Source: Oleimicrobium sp037445575 (GTDB taxonomy: Bacteria > Zhuqueibacterota > Zhuqueibacteria > JANLFK01 > Oleimicrobiaceae). Taken from it: 9,036 nt of DNA. Made by a program: the position numbers and the translations under genes. This document shows, one piece after another, positions 1-6,791 of this stretch. How positions within the stretch are numbered: the stretch's first letter is position 1; each line of letters starts with the position of its first letter. The stretch covers positions 1 through 9,036 of the forward strand of contig JBBIKH010000150.1 of the NCBI GenBank assembly GCA_037445575.1, read 5' to 3'. Below the pieces are notes generated by a model. That model saw nothing but the letters and a program-made list of their open reading frames with translations, searched no databases and was not told where the DNA came from.

Positions 1-552
1 GCGCTAAATGCTGGCTTTCAGCGCGCATTGCTTTGGGTGATTTCAAGAACCGGTTCGGTCCGTCGAATTCGGCGAGAGGATGTGTCACTGCATCCGGAAA
101 TCGACACCACGATTATTACATTTCGGCATGCGGTATCCGACTTTCAAACATACGAAATTTCGATCGGCACCGTCGCCGCGGGTTTGAGGGTTTCGGCTAT
201 CGGCCATGTAGGCGGCTCGAAGCCTCCAATACGGGCAGAGTGGCGAGGACGGGAACTGGTAATTCTTGAGGCTGACCTGGCGCGTGTGACGAAGGACGTA
301 AACGGGTACGTAAGGCAATTGCATCGTCTTCAGATCGAAGGAAGTGATGTCAAGATCCACGGAGTTCGCGGGTTCGAATTGTCCTTCGGCAGCCAGGTTG
401 GAATGTCCGGCGGGCCAGTAGTCGATAGCAGTACTGGCACAGTGCTGGGGATGCTATCATTCGGCTTGCCACGCGGCTCGCCCGTGAAGACCAGAACGTT
501 CGCAGTGTCAATTGATGAAATCTGGAACCGTTGCCGTTGGGGAGGCACCTAA
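1..552 (+). CDS. Trypsin-like serine protease domain protein, C-terminal part (5' end outside window)
   Basis: Frame 1 is open from the first base to the TAA at 550-552, giving 183 visible residues, so the gene starts upstream of the window. A TTG at 28 could serve as a start, but open codons before it make truncation by the window edge more likely. The visible part resembles the second half of a chymotrypsin/HtrA-fold protease. A GMSGGP motif lies at visible residues 134-139, with the presumed nucleophile Ser at residue 136 (bases 406-408). A stretch EIDTTII near residue 33-39 fits the strand carrying the catalytic Asp. The following VLGMLSFG strand is typical of the C-terminal barrel. The catalytic His should lie upstream and cannot be checked. 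No membrane segment or PDZ domain is visible in this part. Such domains occur both in quality-control proteases and as stand-alone proteins beside restriction genes. The substrate and role are unknown. Confidence 0.75.
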   Translation, partial: ALNAGFQRALLWVISRTGSVRRIRREDVSLHPEIDTTIITFRHAVSDFQTYEISIGTVAAGLRVSAIGHVGGSKPPIRAEWRGRELVILEADLARVTKDVNGYVRQLHRLQIEGSDVKIHGVRGFELSFGSQVGMSGGPVVDSSTGTVLGMLSFGLPRGSPVKTRTFAVSIDEIWNRCRWGGT

Positions 553-814
553 CATCGCACGCGAGTCCTCGCCGAACGCCCTGCGCTCGTAAGTCGCTCG
601 GAGTCTTGGACGAGGCAAACGGGTGGTGTAACACGCCAGGCAGACCTCGTGCTTGAAGGCCTTTTCCGGAAACCTCTCACCATCCACTGACGAGAATGTA
701 GAGAGGGACGAGAGAGACGGGAACAAAAGAAACAGGGGACTGATGGCACGATGCCCAGAAATGGGAAGGGAAAACTTGTCCAGGCCACCCGATGACGACC
801 GACCCTACACGTGA
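553..814. other. Non-coding or degraded spacer, no recognised gene
   Basis: No reading frame here on either strand gives a recognisable protein. Short frames on both strands have no family hallmarks and are not preceded by convincing ribosome binding sites. A small perfect inverted repeat (GCGAG/CTCGC, 561-572) has only a two-base spacer and is unlikely to fold. The stretch lies directly before a broken hsdS. It may be a leftover of the missing hsdS 5' half or of hsdM, but no residual similarity is visible to prove that. Confidence 0.5.
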
Positions 815-1458
815 AGCCGAACCACGGGGTTGAAGCGCTGGCAGGGGGCCACCGAGCCCTTTGCTGCACGGTCATTGCCGGCTCCGGAGAAACCCCACTT
901 TCTAGAGGCCAAGATTGTCTTGTTAGACGGCGAGGCCAATGCCAGCCCGCTCGCAGGGGATAGCGGACAAGAATCCGGTGTTAACCGCCCGTTTGGTTTT
1001 GGTACTCTTTTCATGAACGGAGATACGGTCCTCGCACGGATTAGCCCCTGTTTGTAGAACGGCAAGACGGTCTTCGTGGACTTGCCCAAGGGTGGAGAGG
1101 TTGGCTGGGGCTCAACAGAGTACATCGTGCGGAGACCAAAAGAGCCACTTTCTCCTGAGGTTGCCTACTGCCGTGCACGCAGCGAGGATGTTCCAGAGTT
1201 CGCCATTCGGAGCATGGCCGACACGAGCGGCAGGCAGTGTGTCCGAGCAGAGGCCCTTGGCCACCACGAGCTAGCTGCGCCCCCGGCTCGCGTGGCCGAG
1301 GCCTTCGGCAGAACCGTGAAGCCCTTGTTTGCCAGGGCGAAAAAGACCGCAAACGAATCCTGCACCCTCGCCGCCCTGCGCGACGCACTGCTGCCCAAGC
1401 TCATCCGCGGGGAGATTCGGGTGAAGGATGCTGAGCGGTTTTTGCAAGAGCGTGGAGT

Positions 1459-1462
<4 letters not shown>
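815..1462 (+). pseudogene. hsdS: Type I restriction-modification specificity subunit HsdS, C-terminal half, with in-frame nonsense codon
   Basis: HsdS is the DNA-recognition subunit of type I restriction-modification complexes (HsdR2-M2-S1). Frame 2 is open from 815 to a TAG at 1055-1057, then continues in the same frame to TGA at 1460-1462. Similarity becomes clear from about base 980: the FMNGDTVLARISPCL stretch before the stop and NGKTVFVDL, GEVGWGSTEYIV and TSGRQ after it match the second target-recognition domain of many HsdS proteins. The ending RGEIRVKDAERFLQERGV is the usual C-terminal helix region. Family members normally read PCLENGK, so the TAG stands exactly where a GAG glutamate codon is expected, a one-base change. 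Bases 815-980 are open but I do not recognise them, and the first recognition domain is absent. The fragment may persist as two peptides, 815-1054 and 1076-1459, but it is most likely dead. Its stop overlaps the next start as ATGA. Confidence 0.82.
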
Positions 1463-2069
<607 letters not shown>

Positions 2070-2082
<13 letters not shown>

Positions 2083-2215
2083 CCGAATCTACCGTTGCAT
2101 TTGCTGCACTTGTTCGGCTTGGGTCCCTCGGTTGGGCCGTCACACACGGACCCGGAGATCGCACCAGGCAGACCTTTTGCCGGACGGCAGGACTATCGGA
2201 AATCGTTGCCCTTTG
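2070..2215 (+). pseudogene. hsdR: Type I restriction endonuclease HsdR, N-terminal remnant with frameshift
   Basis: From the ATG at 2070 frame 3 encodes MALLTESTVAFAALVRLGSL and then GWAVTHGP, which matches the start of many HsdR subunits (a TES.VE.AAL..L..LGW.V.HGP pattern). The similarity then jumps to another frame. From about 2154 the frame beginning GAG-ATC encodes EIAPGRPFAGRQDYRKSL, the expected continuation (HGPEIAPG...R.DY). Removing one C from the CCC at 2151-2153 restores a continuous HsdR reading, so a one-base insertion is likely. After about 2215 HsdR similarity is lost, where a deletion joins it to an hsdS tail. About 45 residues remain of a protein that is normally 800-1100 residues, so no nuclease or translocase function is possible. 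The start lies inside the RAYT 3' end, a stop/start overlap suggesting that the gene order hsdS-RAYT-hsdR was once an operon. Confidence 0.7.
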
Positions 2216-2240
2216 CCTGGGCCGCCCGCCTTGCCATGCC

Positions 2241-2312
2241 TTGGTGCGAAAACTCACCGTTGGCGACGCCCGGCTGAAAGACGCAGAACGGTTTCTGCGG
2301 GAGCGCGGCCGA
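2241..2312 (+). pseudogene. hsdS: Second HsdS C-terminal tail fragment
   Basis: Frame 3 encodes LVRKLTVGDARLKDAERFLRERGR. The last part closely parallels the end of the first hsdS in this window (GEIRVKDAERFLQERGV). Only about 24 residues are left. The normal hsdS stop has been lost: the codon after the final Arg is TGC, and the frame runs on to a TGA at 2355-2357. The open frame from 2070 therefore encodes a chimeric peptide of about 95 residues, HsdR start plus HsdS end. It is best read as a deletion scar between an hsdR and a downstream hsdS. A GGGAG at 2299-2303 within this tail is well placed to serve the second RAYT. Confidence 0.68.
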
Positions 2313-2538
2313 TGCAATACGATCACGGGCGCCACCTCCGCCGGTCTATCCGCCTGAAGGGATACGACTACACGCAGGCCGGGGCTTATTTCATCACCAT
2401 CTGCGCGCAGGATCGGATCTGTCCATTTGGAAAGGTAGTGAATGGGGAAATGCGGTTGGATGAAATCGACCTAATCGTCCGGGACGACTGGATGAATTCG
2501 TCGTGATGCCCAATCACATTCACGGGATAGTGTTTTGA
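2312..2538 (+). pseudogene. Second RAYT copy, internally deleted, frameshifted and truncated
   Basis: The ATG at 2312 opens a frame encoding RRSIRLKGYDYTQAGAYF and ITICAQDRICPFG, plainly a paralogue of the complete RAYT at 1459-2082. The frame ends at TGA 2504-2506 after DDWMNSS. A second frame then supplies LDEFVVMPNHIHGIVF from 2488 to TGA 2536-2538, including the HUH pair (codons 2515-2517 and 2521-2523). Compared with the complete copy, about 11 codons between the conserved Trp and the LD-F-V strand are missing and the frame has shifted. This fits a deletion of roughly 37 bases. Everything after the HUH motif, including the catalytic tyrosine helix, is absent. GGGAG at 2299-2303 is a plausible ribosome binding site. 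The gene cannot make an active transposase. Confidence 0.85.
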
Positions 2539-2548
2539 TCGATAATTG

Positions 2549-2574
2549 TAGGGGCGCGTTGCAACGTGCCCCTA
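2549..2574. repeat. Stand-alone REP-like palindrome
   Basis: The 26 bases are two 13-base arms, TAGGGGCGCGTTG and CAACGTGCCCCTA, complementary at 12 of 13 positions with a G-T at the remaining one. Preceded by G, it has the GTAGGGGC...GCCCCTA form common to REP-like elements near RAYT genes. The second hairpin in the complete RAYT also ends in GCCCCTAC. It begins 26 bases after the HUH codons of the broken RAYT copy, close to where the hairpin pair begins in the complete copy (37 bases after its HUH codons). It may therefore be what is left of an internal element rather than an independent insertion. Confidence 0.75.
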
Positions 2575-2590
2575 TGCTCCGGAATTTCGC

Positions 2591-2619
2591 TTGACGGCGC
2601 AGGGGTTTTTTTGTAAATT
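2591..2619 (+). promoter_or_regulatory. Sigma70-like promoter
   Basis: TTGACG at 2591-2596 differs from the TTGACA consensus at one base. TAAATT at 2614-2619 matches TATAAT at four of six positions, and the spacing is exactly 17 bases. The -10 lies inside a perfect 10-base palindrome, GTAAATTTAC (2613-2622), which could be incidental or an operator. Transcription would start near 2626 and read toward the terminator at 2766-2796 and the zinc-ribbon gene. Confidence 0.5.
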
Positions 2620-2625
2620 TACGCC

Positions 2626-2796
2626 GGGCAAAAAAAGGCCGGGCCCGCGGGGCCCGCATGGTGTGCAGTCGGCGTTCTTTCAGAGAGAGCCGTTGAATCC
2701 GAGACAGAGTAGAACAGGAAGCGCCTTCGACTGGATTCTCCTGGAATTGCAAACCACGTGTCGGCAAAGTGCACCCCGCAAAGGTGCACTTTTTTT
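2626..2796 (+). ncRNA. Candidate small RNA or leader transcript, family unknown
   Basis: The stretch between the promoter and the intrinsic terminator is about 170 bases and has no convincing reading frame, but it can fold. A GC hairpin pairs CGGGCCC (2640-2646) with GGGCCCG (2650-2656). A nested structure pairs GAATC (2695-2699) with GATTC (2734-2738), enclosing CAG/CTG (2715-2717 with 2731-2733) and GAAG/CTTC (2718-2721 with 2725-2728, loop CGC). The terminator hairpin closes the 3' end. The length would suit a 6S-type RNA, but I do not see the defining long duplex with a central bubble, and there is no SRP or T-box signature. It could equally be an attenuating leader of the zinc-ribbon gene. 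This rests on pattern only. Confidence 0.33.
2766..2796 (+). terminator. Intrinsic (Rho-independent) terminator
   Basis: A perfect 10-base stem pairs AAAGTGCACC (2766-2775) with GGTGCACTTT (2783-2792) around a seven-base loop, and runs into seven consecutive T (2790-2796). The AAA at the foot of the left arm gives only a weak U-tract on the other strand. It sits 59 bases before the GTG start of the zinc-ribbon gene, so it either ends an upstream RNA or controls read-through into that gene. Confidence 0.85.
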
Positions 2797-2840
2797 GTGA
2801 CCGCGCAGGGGGTTCGGCAAAGGCGTCATCGGTAGAGATG

Positions 2841-2847
2841 AAGGAGG
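2841..2847 (+). promoter_or_regulatory. Ribosome binding site that decides the zinc-ribbon gene start
   Basis: AAGGAGG is a near-perfect Shine-Dalgarno sequence, eight bases before the GTG at 2856. It lies just after an in-frame ATG at 2838 and would be coding if that ATG were used. This favours GTG 2856 as the true start. Confidence 0.7.
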
Positions 2848-2855
2848 GAGTGACG

Positions 2856-3569
2856 GTGCGCGAACAACTGCAGCTTCTGGTGACCTTGCAGGAGATCGAC
2901 TCGCGCCTCCAGGCCTTGGAGGCGCGCAAGGGTGATCTGCCCCAGGTGGTGCAGAAGCTGCAAGGTGATCGCGCCCAATTGACAGAGACCTTGAGCGCCC
3001 GCGGCGCGCAGCGGGAGCAGTGGCAAAGCCAAAAGCGCCAGGCCGAAGGCAGGCTCGCCATGCTCAAGGAGCAGCTCAAGAAGTACCAGACGCAACTCTA
3101 CTCGCGCGTGAGCACCAACCGCGAATACGATGCCATCACGGCGGAGATTGAGGCCACCGAAAAGCAGATTGACGATGCGGAGATGAGCATCTTAGAGTTG
3201 GACGAACAGATAGAAGGCGCCACGCGCGAGATGGGGGAATTGCAGCAGCGGCTGGAGCAGATTGAGGCGGCCTTAGCGGAGCGGCAACGGGACCTGGAGG
3301 CGCGCATGAAGGAGACCGAGCAGGAGGTGGGGCGCCTGGGCGCCGAGCGGGCAGAGATCGTTGCGCAGCTCAGCCAGCGGGTGCTGGCTCGCTACGACCG
3401 TATCCGCGCCGCCAAAGGGGGGATAGCCGTAGTAGCGGTGCGCAACAGCGCCTGCGGTGGGTGCTTCACCACCATCCCGCCGCAACGCAGCTTGGAAATC
3501 CGGCAGATGAAAGAGCTGATCCTTTGCGAGAGCTGTGGGCGCATTTTGGTGTGGCAGGACAACGGATAA
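2856..3569 (+). CDS. Coiled-coil protein with C-terminal C4 zinc ribbon (COG1579 / CdsZ-FlgZ type)
   Basis: The product is 237 residues from the GTG chosen by its ribosome binding site. An ATG at 2838 is the alternative, and a GTG at 2769 lies inside the terminator and is rejected. Residues about 1-175 are almost entirely a charged, Glu/Gln/Arg-rich helix with heptad character, a long coiled coil. It includes the conserved YSRVSTNREYDAITAEIEA turn region near residues 80-100. The C-terminal domain has C200-GG-C203 and C224-ES-C227, two CxxC pairs 20 residues apart that would bind one zinc. This architecture defines a widespread family with poorly known function. Described members include H. 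pylori HP0958 (FlgZ), which affects RpoN and flagella, and chlamydial CdsZ. Nucleic-acid binding is often proposed. The gene lies 28 bases before rnpB, a neighbourhood seen in several phyla. No secretion or flagellar gene is in the window, so a housekeeping role is as likely. Confidence 0.85.
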   Translation: MREQLQLLVTLQEIDSRLQALEARKGDLPQVVQKLQGDRAQLTETLSARGAQREQWQSQKRQAEGRLAMLKEQLKKYQTQLYSRVSTNREYDAITAEIEATEKQIDDAEMSILELDEQIEGATREMGELQQRLEQIEAALAERQRDLEARMKETEQEVGRLGAERAEIVAQLSQRVLARYDRIRAAKGGIAVVAVRNSACGGCFTTIPPQRSLEIRQMKELILCESCGRILVWQDNG

Positions 3570-3597
3570 GCGCCGTACCCTACCAGCAGCAAGATAC

Positions 3598-3991
3598 GGG
3601 TCCAGGGCGGATTAGACGATCGCGTCCCGCCATGGTGCGGGATGAGGAAAGTCCGAACTCCACAGGGCAGGATGCCTCGTAACGCGAGGGTTCCGCTCCG
3701 GTGACGGAACGGAAACGGATAGCGCCACAGAAAACAGACCGTCCCGGCCTTGCTGGGACAAGGGTGAAAAGGTGGGGTAAGAGCCCACCGCTCCGCCGGT
3801 AACGGCGGAGGCATGGCAAGCCCCATCCGGAGCAAGACCAAGCAGGAGGGATGAGGCGGCCCGTCTCGTTTGACCTCCGGGTAGGTCGCTTGAGGTCCGC
3901 CGCGAGGCGGATCCTAGACAGATGATCGTCGCCTGTGGCGGGGTGACCCACCACGGGTACAGAATTCGGCTTATCGATCCGCTCTGGACCC
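3598..3991 (+). ncRNA. rnpB: RNase P RNA, bacterial type A
   Basis: This is the catalytic RNA that, with the RnpA protein, removes 5' leaders from precursor tRNAs. The ends are set by the P1 helix: 3598-3612 pairs with 3977-3991 over 15 bases with a single G-U. The universal 5' core motif GAGGAAAGTCC is at 3644-3654, the 5' half of P4. GGTAAGAGCCCACC lies near 3776-3789 and ACAGAATTCGGCTTAT at 3960-3974, the 3' half of P4 with the tail segment. The GGGTGACCCACCACGGGTACA block just before is the usual tRNA-CCA contact region. The length of about 394 bases and the arrangement fit type A. It starts 28 bases after the zinc-ribbon gene and ends 42 bases before recJ. No dedicated promoter is obvious in the short gap, so it may be driven from within or upstream of the preceding gene. 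Confidence 0.95.
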
Positions 3992-4033
3992 AAAACGTTT
4001 TCCGGTCGGCAGGTGCAGCAGGGAAGGGCTTTA

Positions 4034-5734
4034 ATGGAACAGAAATGGGTCCTGGAGGGACCCCAGAACAACGCTCAGGTCAAACAGCTGGCGCAGGCGT
4101 TGGACGTACCCGAAATCATCGCCCGGCTGTTGCTGAACCGGGGCATCACCACCCCGGAGGCGGCGCAGCGCTTCTTTGCCCCCAGCCTAGCTCACCTTTA
4201 CGATCCGTTCCTGATGAAGGACATGGACCGCGCCGTAGCGCGTCTGGTCAAAGCGTTGCGCCAGCGCGAGCGCATCATGATCTACGGCGACTATGACGTG
4301 GACGGCATCACCTCGGTGTCCATGACCTGCCTGCTCTTGCGGAAGCTGGGCGCCGATGTCGTCTTTTACATTCCGGACCGGCTGCGGCAGGGGTATGGCC
4401 TGTCGGAGGTCGGCGTGCGCGAGGCGCATCGCCGCGGCGCCAAGCTGATCATCTCCGTGGACTGTGGTGTGACCGCCACCCAGGAGGTGGCCCTGGCCAA
4501 TTCGCTGGGGGTAGACGTCATCATCTGCGACCACCATGAGCCGCGCACCATCCTGCCGGAGGCCGTGGCGGTGTTGGACCCCAAGCGGCCGGATTGCCCT
4601 TACCCGTTCAAGGAGCTGGCCGGGGTGGGAGTCACCTTCAAGCTCCTGCAAGGCCTCTTTGCCACCTTGAAGCAAGACCCCGCGCTGGTGGAGGAGTTTG
4701 TCGACTATGTGGCCATCGGCAGCGCCGCCGATATCGTCCCCTTGGTGGATGAAAATCGCGTATTGGTGGCTGAGGGGCTGAAGCGGCTGAACAGCGAGCC
4801 GCGCAAGGTGGGACTGCAGGCGTTGTTGGAGACCGCAGGCCTGGTGGGTCATGAGATCGGCACCGGCCAGGTGGTGTTTATCATTGCCCCGCGCATCAAC
4901 GCCGTGGGCCGCATGGGCGATGCGCTGCGGGCGGTACGATTGCTCACTACCGAGGTGCCGCAGCAGGCCCGCAACATCGCTGCCATCCTGGAAGCGGAGA
5001 ACCGGGCCCGCAAGAACATCGACGAGGAGACCTTTGCCCAGGCAGTGCAGATGGTAGAGGCCGACTACGACCCGGCGCGGGACCTTGCGCTGGTGTTGGC
5101 TCAAGAGGGGTGGCACCCCGGGGTGATCGGCATTGTAGCCAGCCGGTTGGCAGAGCGCTTCTATCGCCCTACGGTCATGATCACCTTGGACGGCGAGGTG
5201 GGCAAAGGCTCGGCGCGCAGCATCCCCGGCTTTGACCTGTACGCCGCCCTGAAGCAGTGCGAAGAGCTGCTTATCGAATTCGGCGGCCACAAGTACGCGG
5301 CAGGGCTGACGGTGCGCAGGGACCGGATTGACCTGTTCCGCGCTCGTTTGCGGGAAGTAGCCGGCGCCTGCCTGGTGGATGACCTCCTGGTGCCCAAGCT
5401 GTGGGTAGACGGGGAGATCCGCCTTAGCCAGATCACACCCAAGACCTTCGCGCTGCTCAAGAAGTTTGCCCCCTTCGGACCGCAGAACATGCGGCCAGTG
5501 TTTGTCTCCCGCGACCTGCAGGTGGTGGGTGAGTCACGCATCGTCGGCAACAACCATCTCAAGCTCAAGGTGCGCCAGGATGGGATTGTCATTGATGCCA
5601 TAGGCTTCAACCTGGGGGACCTCAGCTACCGCGTGGCGCCTGGGGAGGGGAATCTGGACATCGCTTACGTGGTCGAAGAGAACGAGTTCCAAGGACATCG
5701 CATGCTCCAACTTCGGCTCAAGGACCTGCGCTGA
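4034..5734 (+). CDS. recJ: Single-stranded-DNA-specific exonuclease RecJ
   Basis: RecJ degrades single-stranded DNA 5' to 3' in RecF-pathway recombination, mismatch repair and base excision repair. The product is 566 residues, close to the 577 of E. coli RecJ. It has the DHH phosphoesterase core: DYDVDG at 86-91, SVDCG at 141-145 and the defining DHHEP at 166-170, with the Asp and His residues that hold two metal ions. The DHHA1 domain carries SARS near residue 393-396 and GGHKYAAG at 417-424, followed by a C-terminal OB-like domain (FAPFGPQNMRPVF, then FQGHRMLQLRLKDLR at the end). I chose ATG 4034 because GGGAAGGG at 4021-4028 precedes it at a good distance; a GTG at 4013 would sit before that site. 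No motif is missing. The gene follows rnpB directly and is followed by 91 bases with no gene before ilvE. Confidence 0.96.
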   Translation: MEQKWVLEGPQNNAQVKQLAQALDVPEIIARLLLNRGITTPEAAQRFFAPSLAHLYDPFLMKDMDRAVARLVKALRQRERIMIYGDYDVDGITSVSMTCLLLRKLGADVVFYIPDRLRQGYGLSEVGVREAHRRGAKLIISVDCGVTATQEVALANSLGVDVIICDHHEPRTILPEAVAVLDPKRPDCPYPFKELAGVGVTFKLLQGLFATLKQDPALVEEFVDYVAIGSAADIVPLVDENRVLVAEGLKRLNSEPRKVGLQALLETAGLVGHEIGTGQVVFIIAPRINAVGRMGDALRAVRLLTTEVPQQARNIAAILEAENRARKNIDEETFAQAVQMVEADYDPARDLALVLAQEGWHPGVIGIVASRLAERFYRPTVMITLDGEVGKGSARSIPGFDLYAALKQCEELLIEFGGHKYAAGLTVRRDRIDLFRARLREVAGACLVDDLLVPKLWVDGEIRLSQITPKTFALLKKFAPFGPQNMRPVFVSRDLQVVGESRIVGNNHLKLKVRQDGIVIDAIGFNLGDLSYRVAPGEGNLDIAYVVEENEFQGHRMLQLRLKDLR

Positions 5735-5825
5735 GCTTCCTCGCGCGGAACTGACAAGAGCAGAGCTGCCATGGATCGGACAGGCACAGTGGCATAGGGC
5801 ATTTCACCAGCACCAGGAGGAGAGC

Positions 5826-6752
5826 ATGGATCCACGCGACGAGAAGGGCAAGATCTGGTTTAGTGGCAAGCTTGTCGACTGGAAAGATGCGACGGTGCAT
5901 GTGATGTCGCACGTCCTGCACTACGGTTCGAGCGTATTCGAGGGCGTGCGCTGTTACAAGACCCCGGAGGGACCGGCAATCTTCCGTCTCAAAGATCACA
6001 CTCGTCGTCTGTTCGACTCTGCCAAGATCTGTCGCATGGAGATCCCCTTCTCACAGGAGGAAGTGAATCAGGCCTGCATCGAAGTAATCAAGGTGAACAA
6101 GCTAGAGTCCGCATATCTGCGCCCTATTGTGTTTCGCGGTTACGGGCAGCTCGGTGTGGATCCTCGGGGCTGCCCCATTGAGGTGGCCATCGGCGCCTTG
6201 ACATGGGGTAAATACCTCGGCGATGAGGCAGTCACCGTGGGCGTGGACGTGCAGGTGTCCAGCTGGGGGAGGATGGCCCCCAACACCTTGCCCGCACTGG
6301 CCAAGGCGGGAGCCAACTACCTCAACTCGCAGCTCATCAAGTTAGAGGCCATAGGCAACGGCTTTGTCGAAGGGATAGCCCTGGACGTGAACGGCTATGT
6401 GAGCGAGGGCAGTGGCGAGAATATCTTCCTGGTTAGGGATGGTGTGCTCTACACCCCGCCGCTTGCGGCGTCCATCTTGCCGGGCATCAGCCGCGATTCG
6501 GTGATGGTCTTTGCGCGCGAGATGGGCATCGAGGTGCGGGAGATGATGATCCCCAGAGAGATGCTGTACGTGGCCGACGAGGTCTTTTTCACGGGCAGTG
6601 CCGCCGAGATCAGTCCTATCCGCTCCATCGACCGGGTGCCCATCGGCGGGGGCAAACGCGGGCCGATCACTGCCCGCTTGCAGGAACGGTTTTTCGCCTA
6701 CGTCAACGGAGAGTGCGAGGACTGTTACGGGTGGCGCACCTTGGCGCGCTAG
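5826..6752 (+). CDS. ilvE: Branched-chain amino acid aminotransferase (PLP fold type IV)
   Basis: This enzyme carries out the last step of leucine, isoleucine and valine synthesis, moving an amino group from glutamate to the 2-oxo acid, and the reverse in catabolism. The 308 residues match E. coli IlvE (309) in length and layout. HYGSSVFEGVRCY at residues about 36-48 is the family N-terminal motif. LAKAGANYLNSQ contains the PLP Schiff-base lysine, K160, the same number as in E. coli. GIALDVNGYVSEGSGENIF is the type IV signature around residues 184-202, and ADEVFFTGSAAEISPIRSID forms the C-terminal phosphate-binding part. The start is supported by AGGAGG at 5815-5820, five bases before the ATG. 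No other ilv or leu gene is nearby, and there is no attenuator or T-box in the 91-base upstream gap. D-amino-acid transaminase or aminodeoxychorismate lyase are less likely because of the length and the EGVRCY motif. Confidence 0.95.
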   Translation: MDPRDEKGKIWFSGKLVDWKDATVHVMSHVLHYGSSVFEGVRCYKTPEGPAIFRLKDHTRRLFDSAKICRMEIPFSQEEVNQACIEVIKVNKLESAYLRPIVFRGYGQLGVDPRGCPIEVAIGALTWGKYLGDEAVTVGVDVQVSSWGRMAPNTLPALAKAGANYLNSQLIKLEAIGNGFVEGIALDVNGYVSEGSGENIFLVRDGVLYTPPLAASILPGISRDSVMVFAREMGIEVREMMIPREMLYVADEVFFTGSAAEISPIRSIDRVPIGGGKRGPITARLQERFFAYVNGECEDCYGWRTLAR

Positions 6753-6764
6753 TGGGGATACGAC

Positions 6765-6791
6765 ATGCTCTTTGACGGATTGCGCAGATGA
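6765..6791 (+). CDS. Possible 8-codon upstream ORF overlapping the nusB start
   Basis: ATG 6765 opens a frame encoding MLFDGLRR that ends with TGA at 6789-6791. The TGA overlaps the nusB ATG (6788-6790) as ATGA. A GGGGA at 6755-6759 lies five bases before the start codon, whereas nusB itself has no clear ribosome binding site. This could be a coupling cistron that delivers ribosomes to nusB, or chance. It is too short to test by composition. Confidence 0.25.
   Translation: MLFDGLRR

Noticed and set aside
553..814. Minus-strand short frames as a small gene
   Set aside because: They have no ribosome binding site, no domain and no consistent composition; nearby frames on both strands are equally open.
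2626..2796. 6S RNA, SRP RNA or T-box leader
   Set aside because: The length suits 6S RNA, but no long interrupted duplex with a central bubble is visible. The SRP GGAAG apical motif context and the T-box GGTGG sequence are absent.
2769..2855. N-terminal extension of the zinc-ribbon protein from GTG 2769
   Set aside because: That start lies inside the terminator stem. AAGGAGG at 2841-2847 points to GTG 2856, and homologues begin near the REQLQLL segment.
2471..3079. Minus-strand frame of 202 codons
   Set aside because: It runs across the REP palindrome, the promoter and terminator region and the zinc-ribbon coiled coil, and is Ser/Arg/Cys-rich with no recognisable domain.
3992..4001. AAAACGTTTT after rnpB as a terminator
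   Set aside because: It is a bare palindrome with no loop or GC stem and no following T-run beyond its own arm, so it should not terminate transcription.
3392..4296. Several open frames on both strands across rnpB
   Set aside because: They overlap the strongly supported RNase P RNA and show no protein-family features.
4187..5290. Long open frame (367 codons) on the minus strand
   Set aside because: It is antisense to recJ, whose motifs are intact. The open frame is a by-product of GC-rich codon use, and its translation is His/Gln/Gly-rich with no family features.
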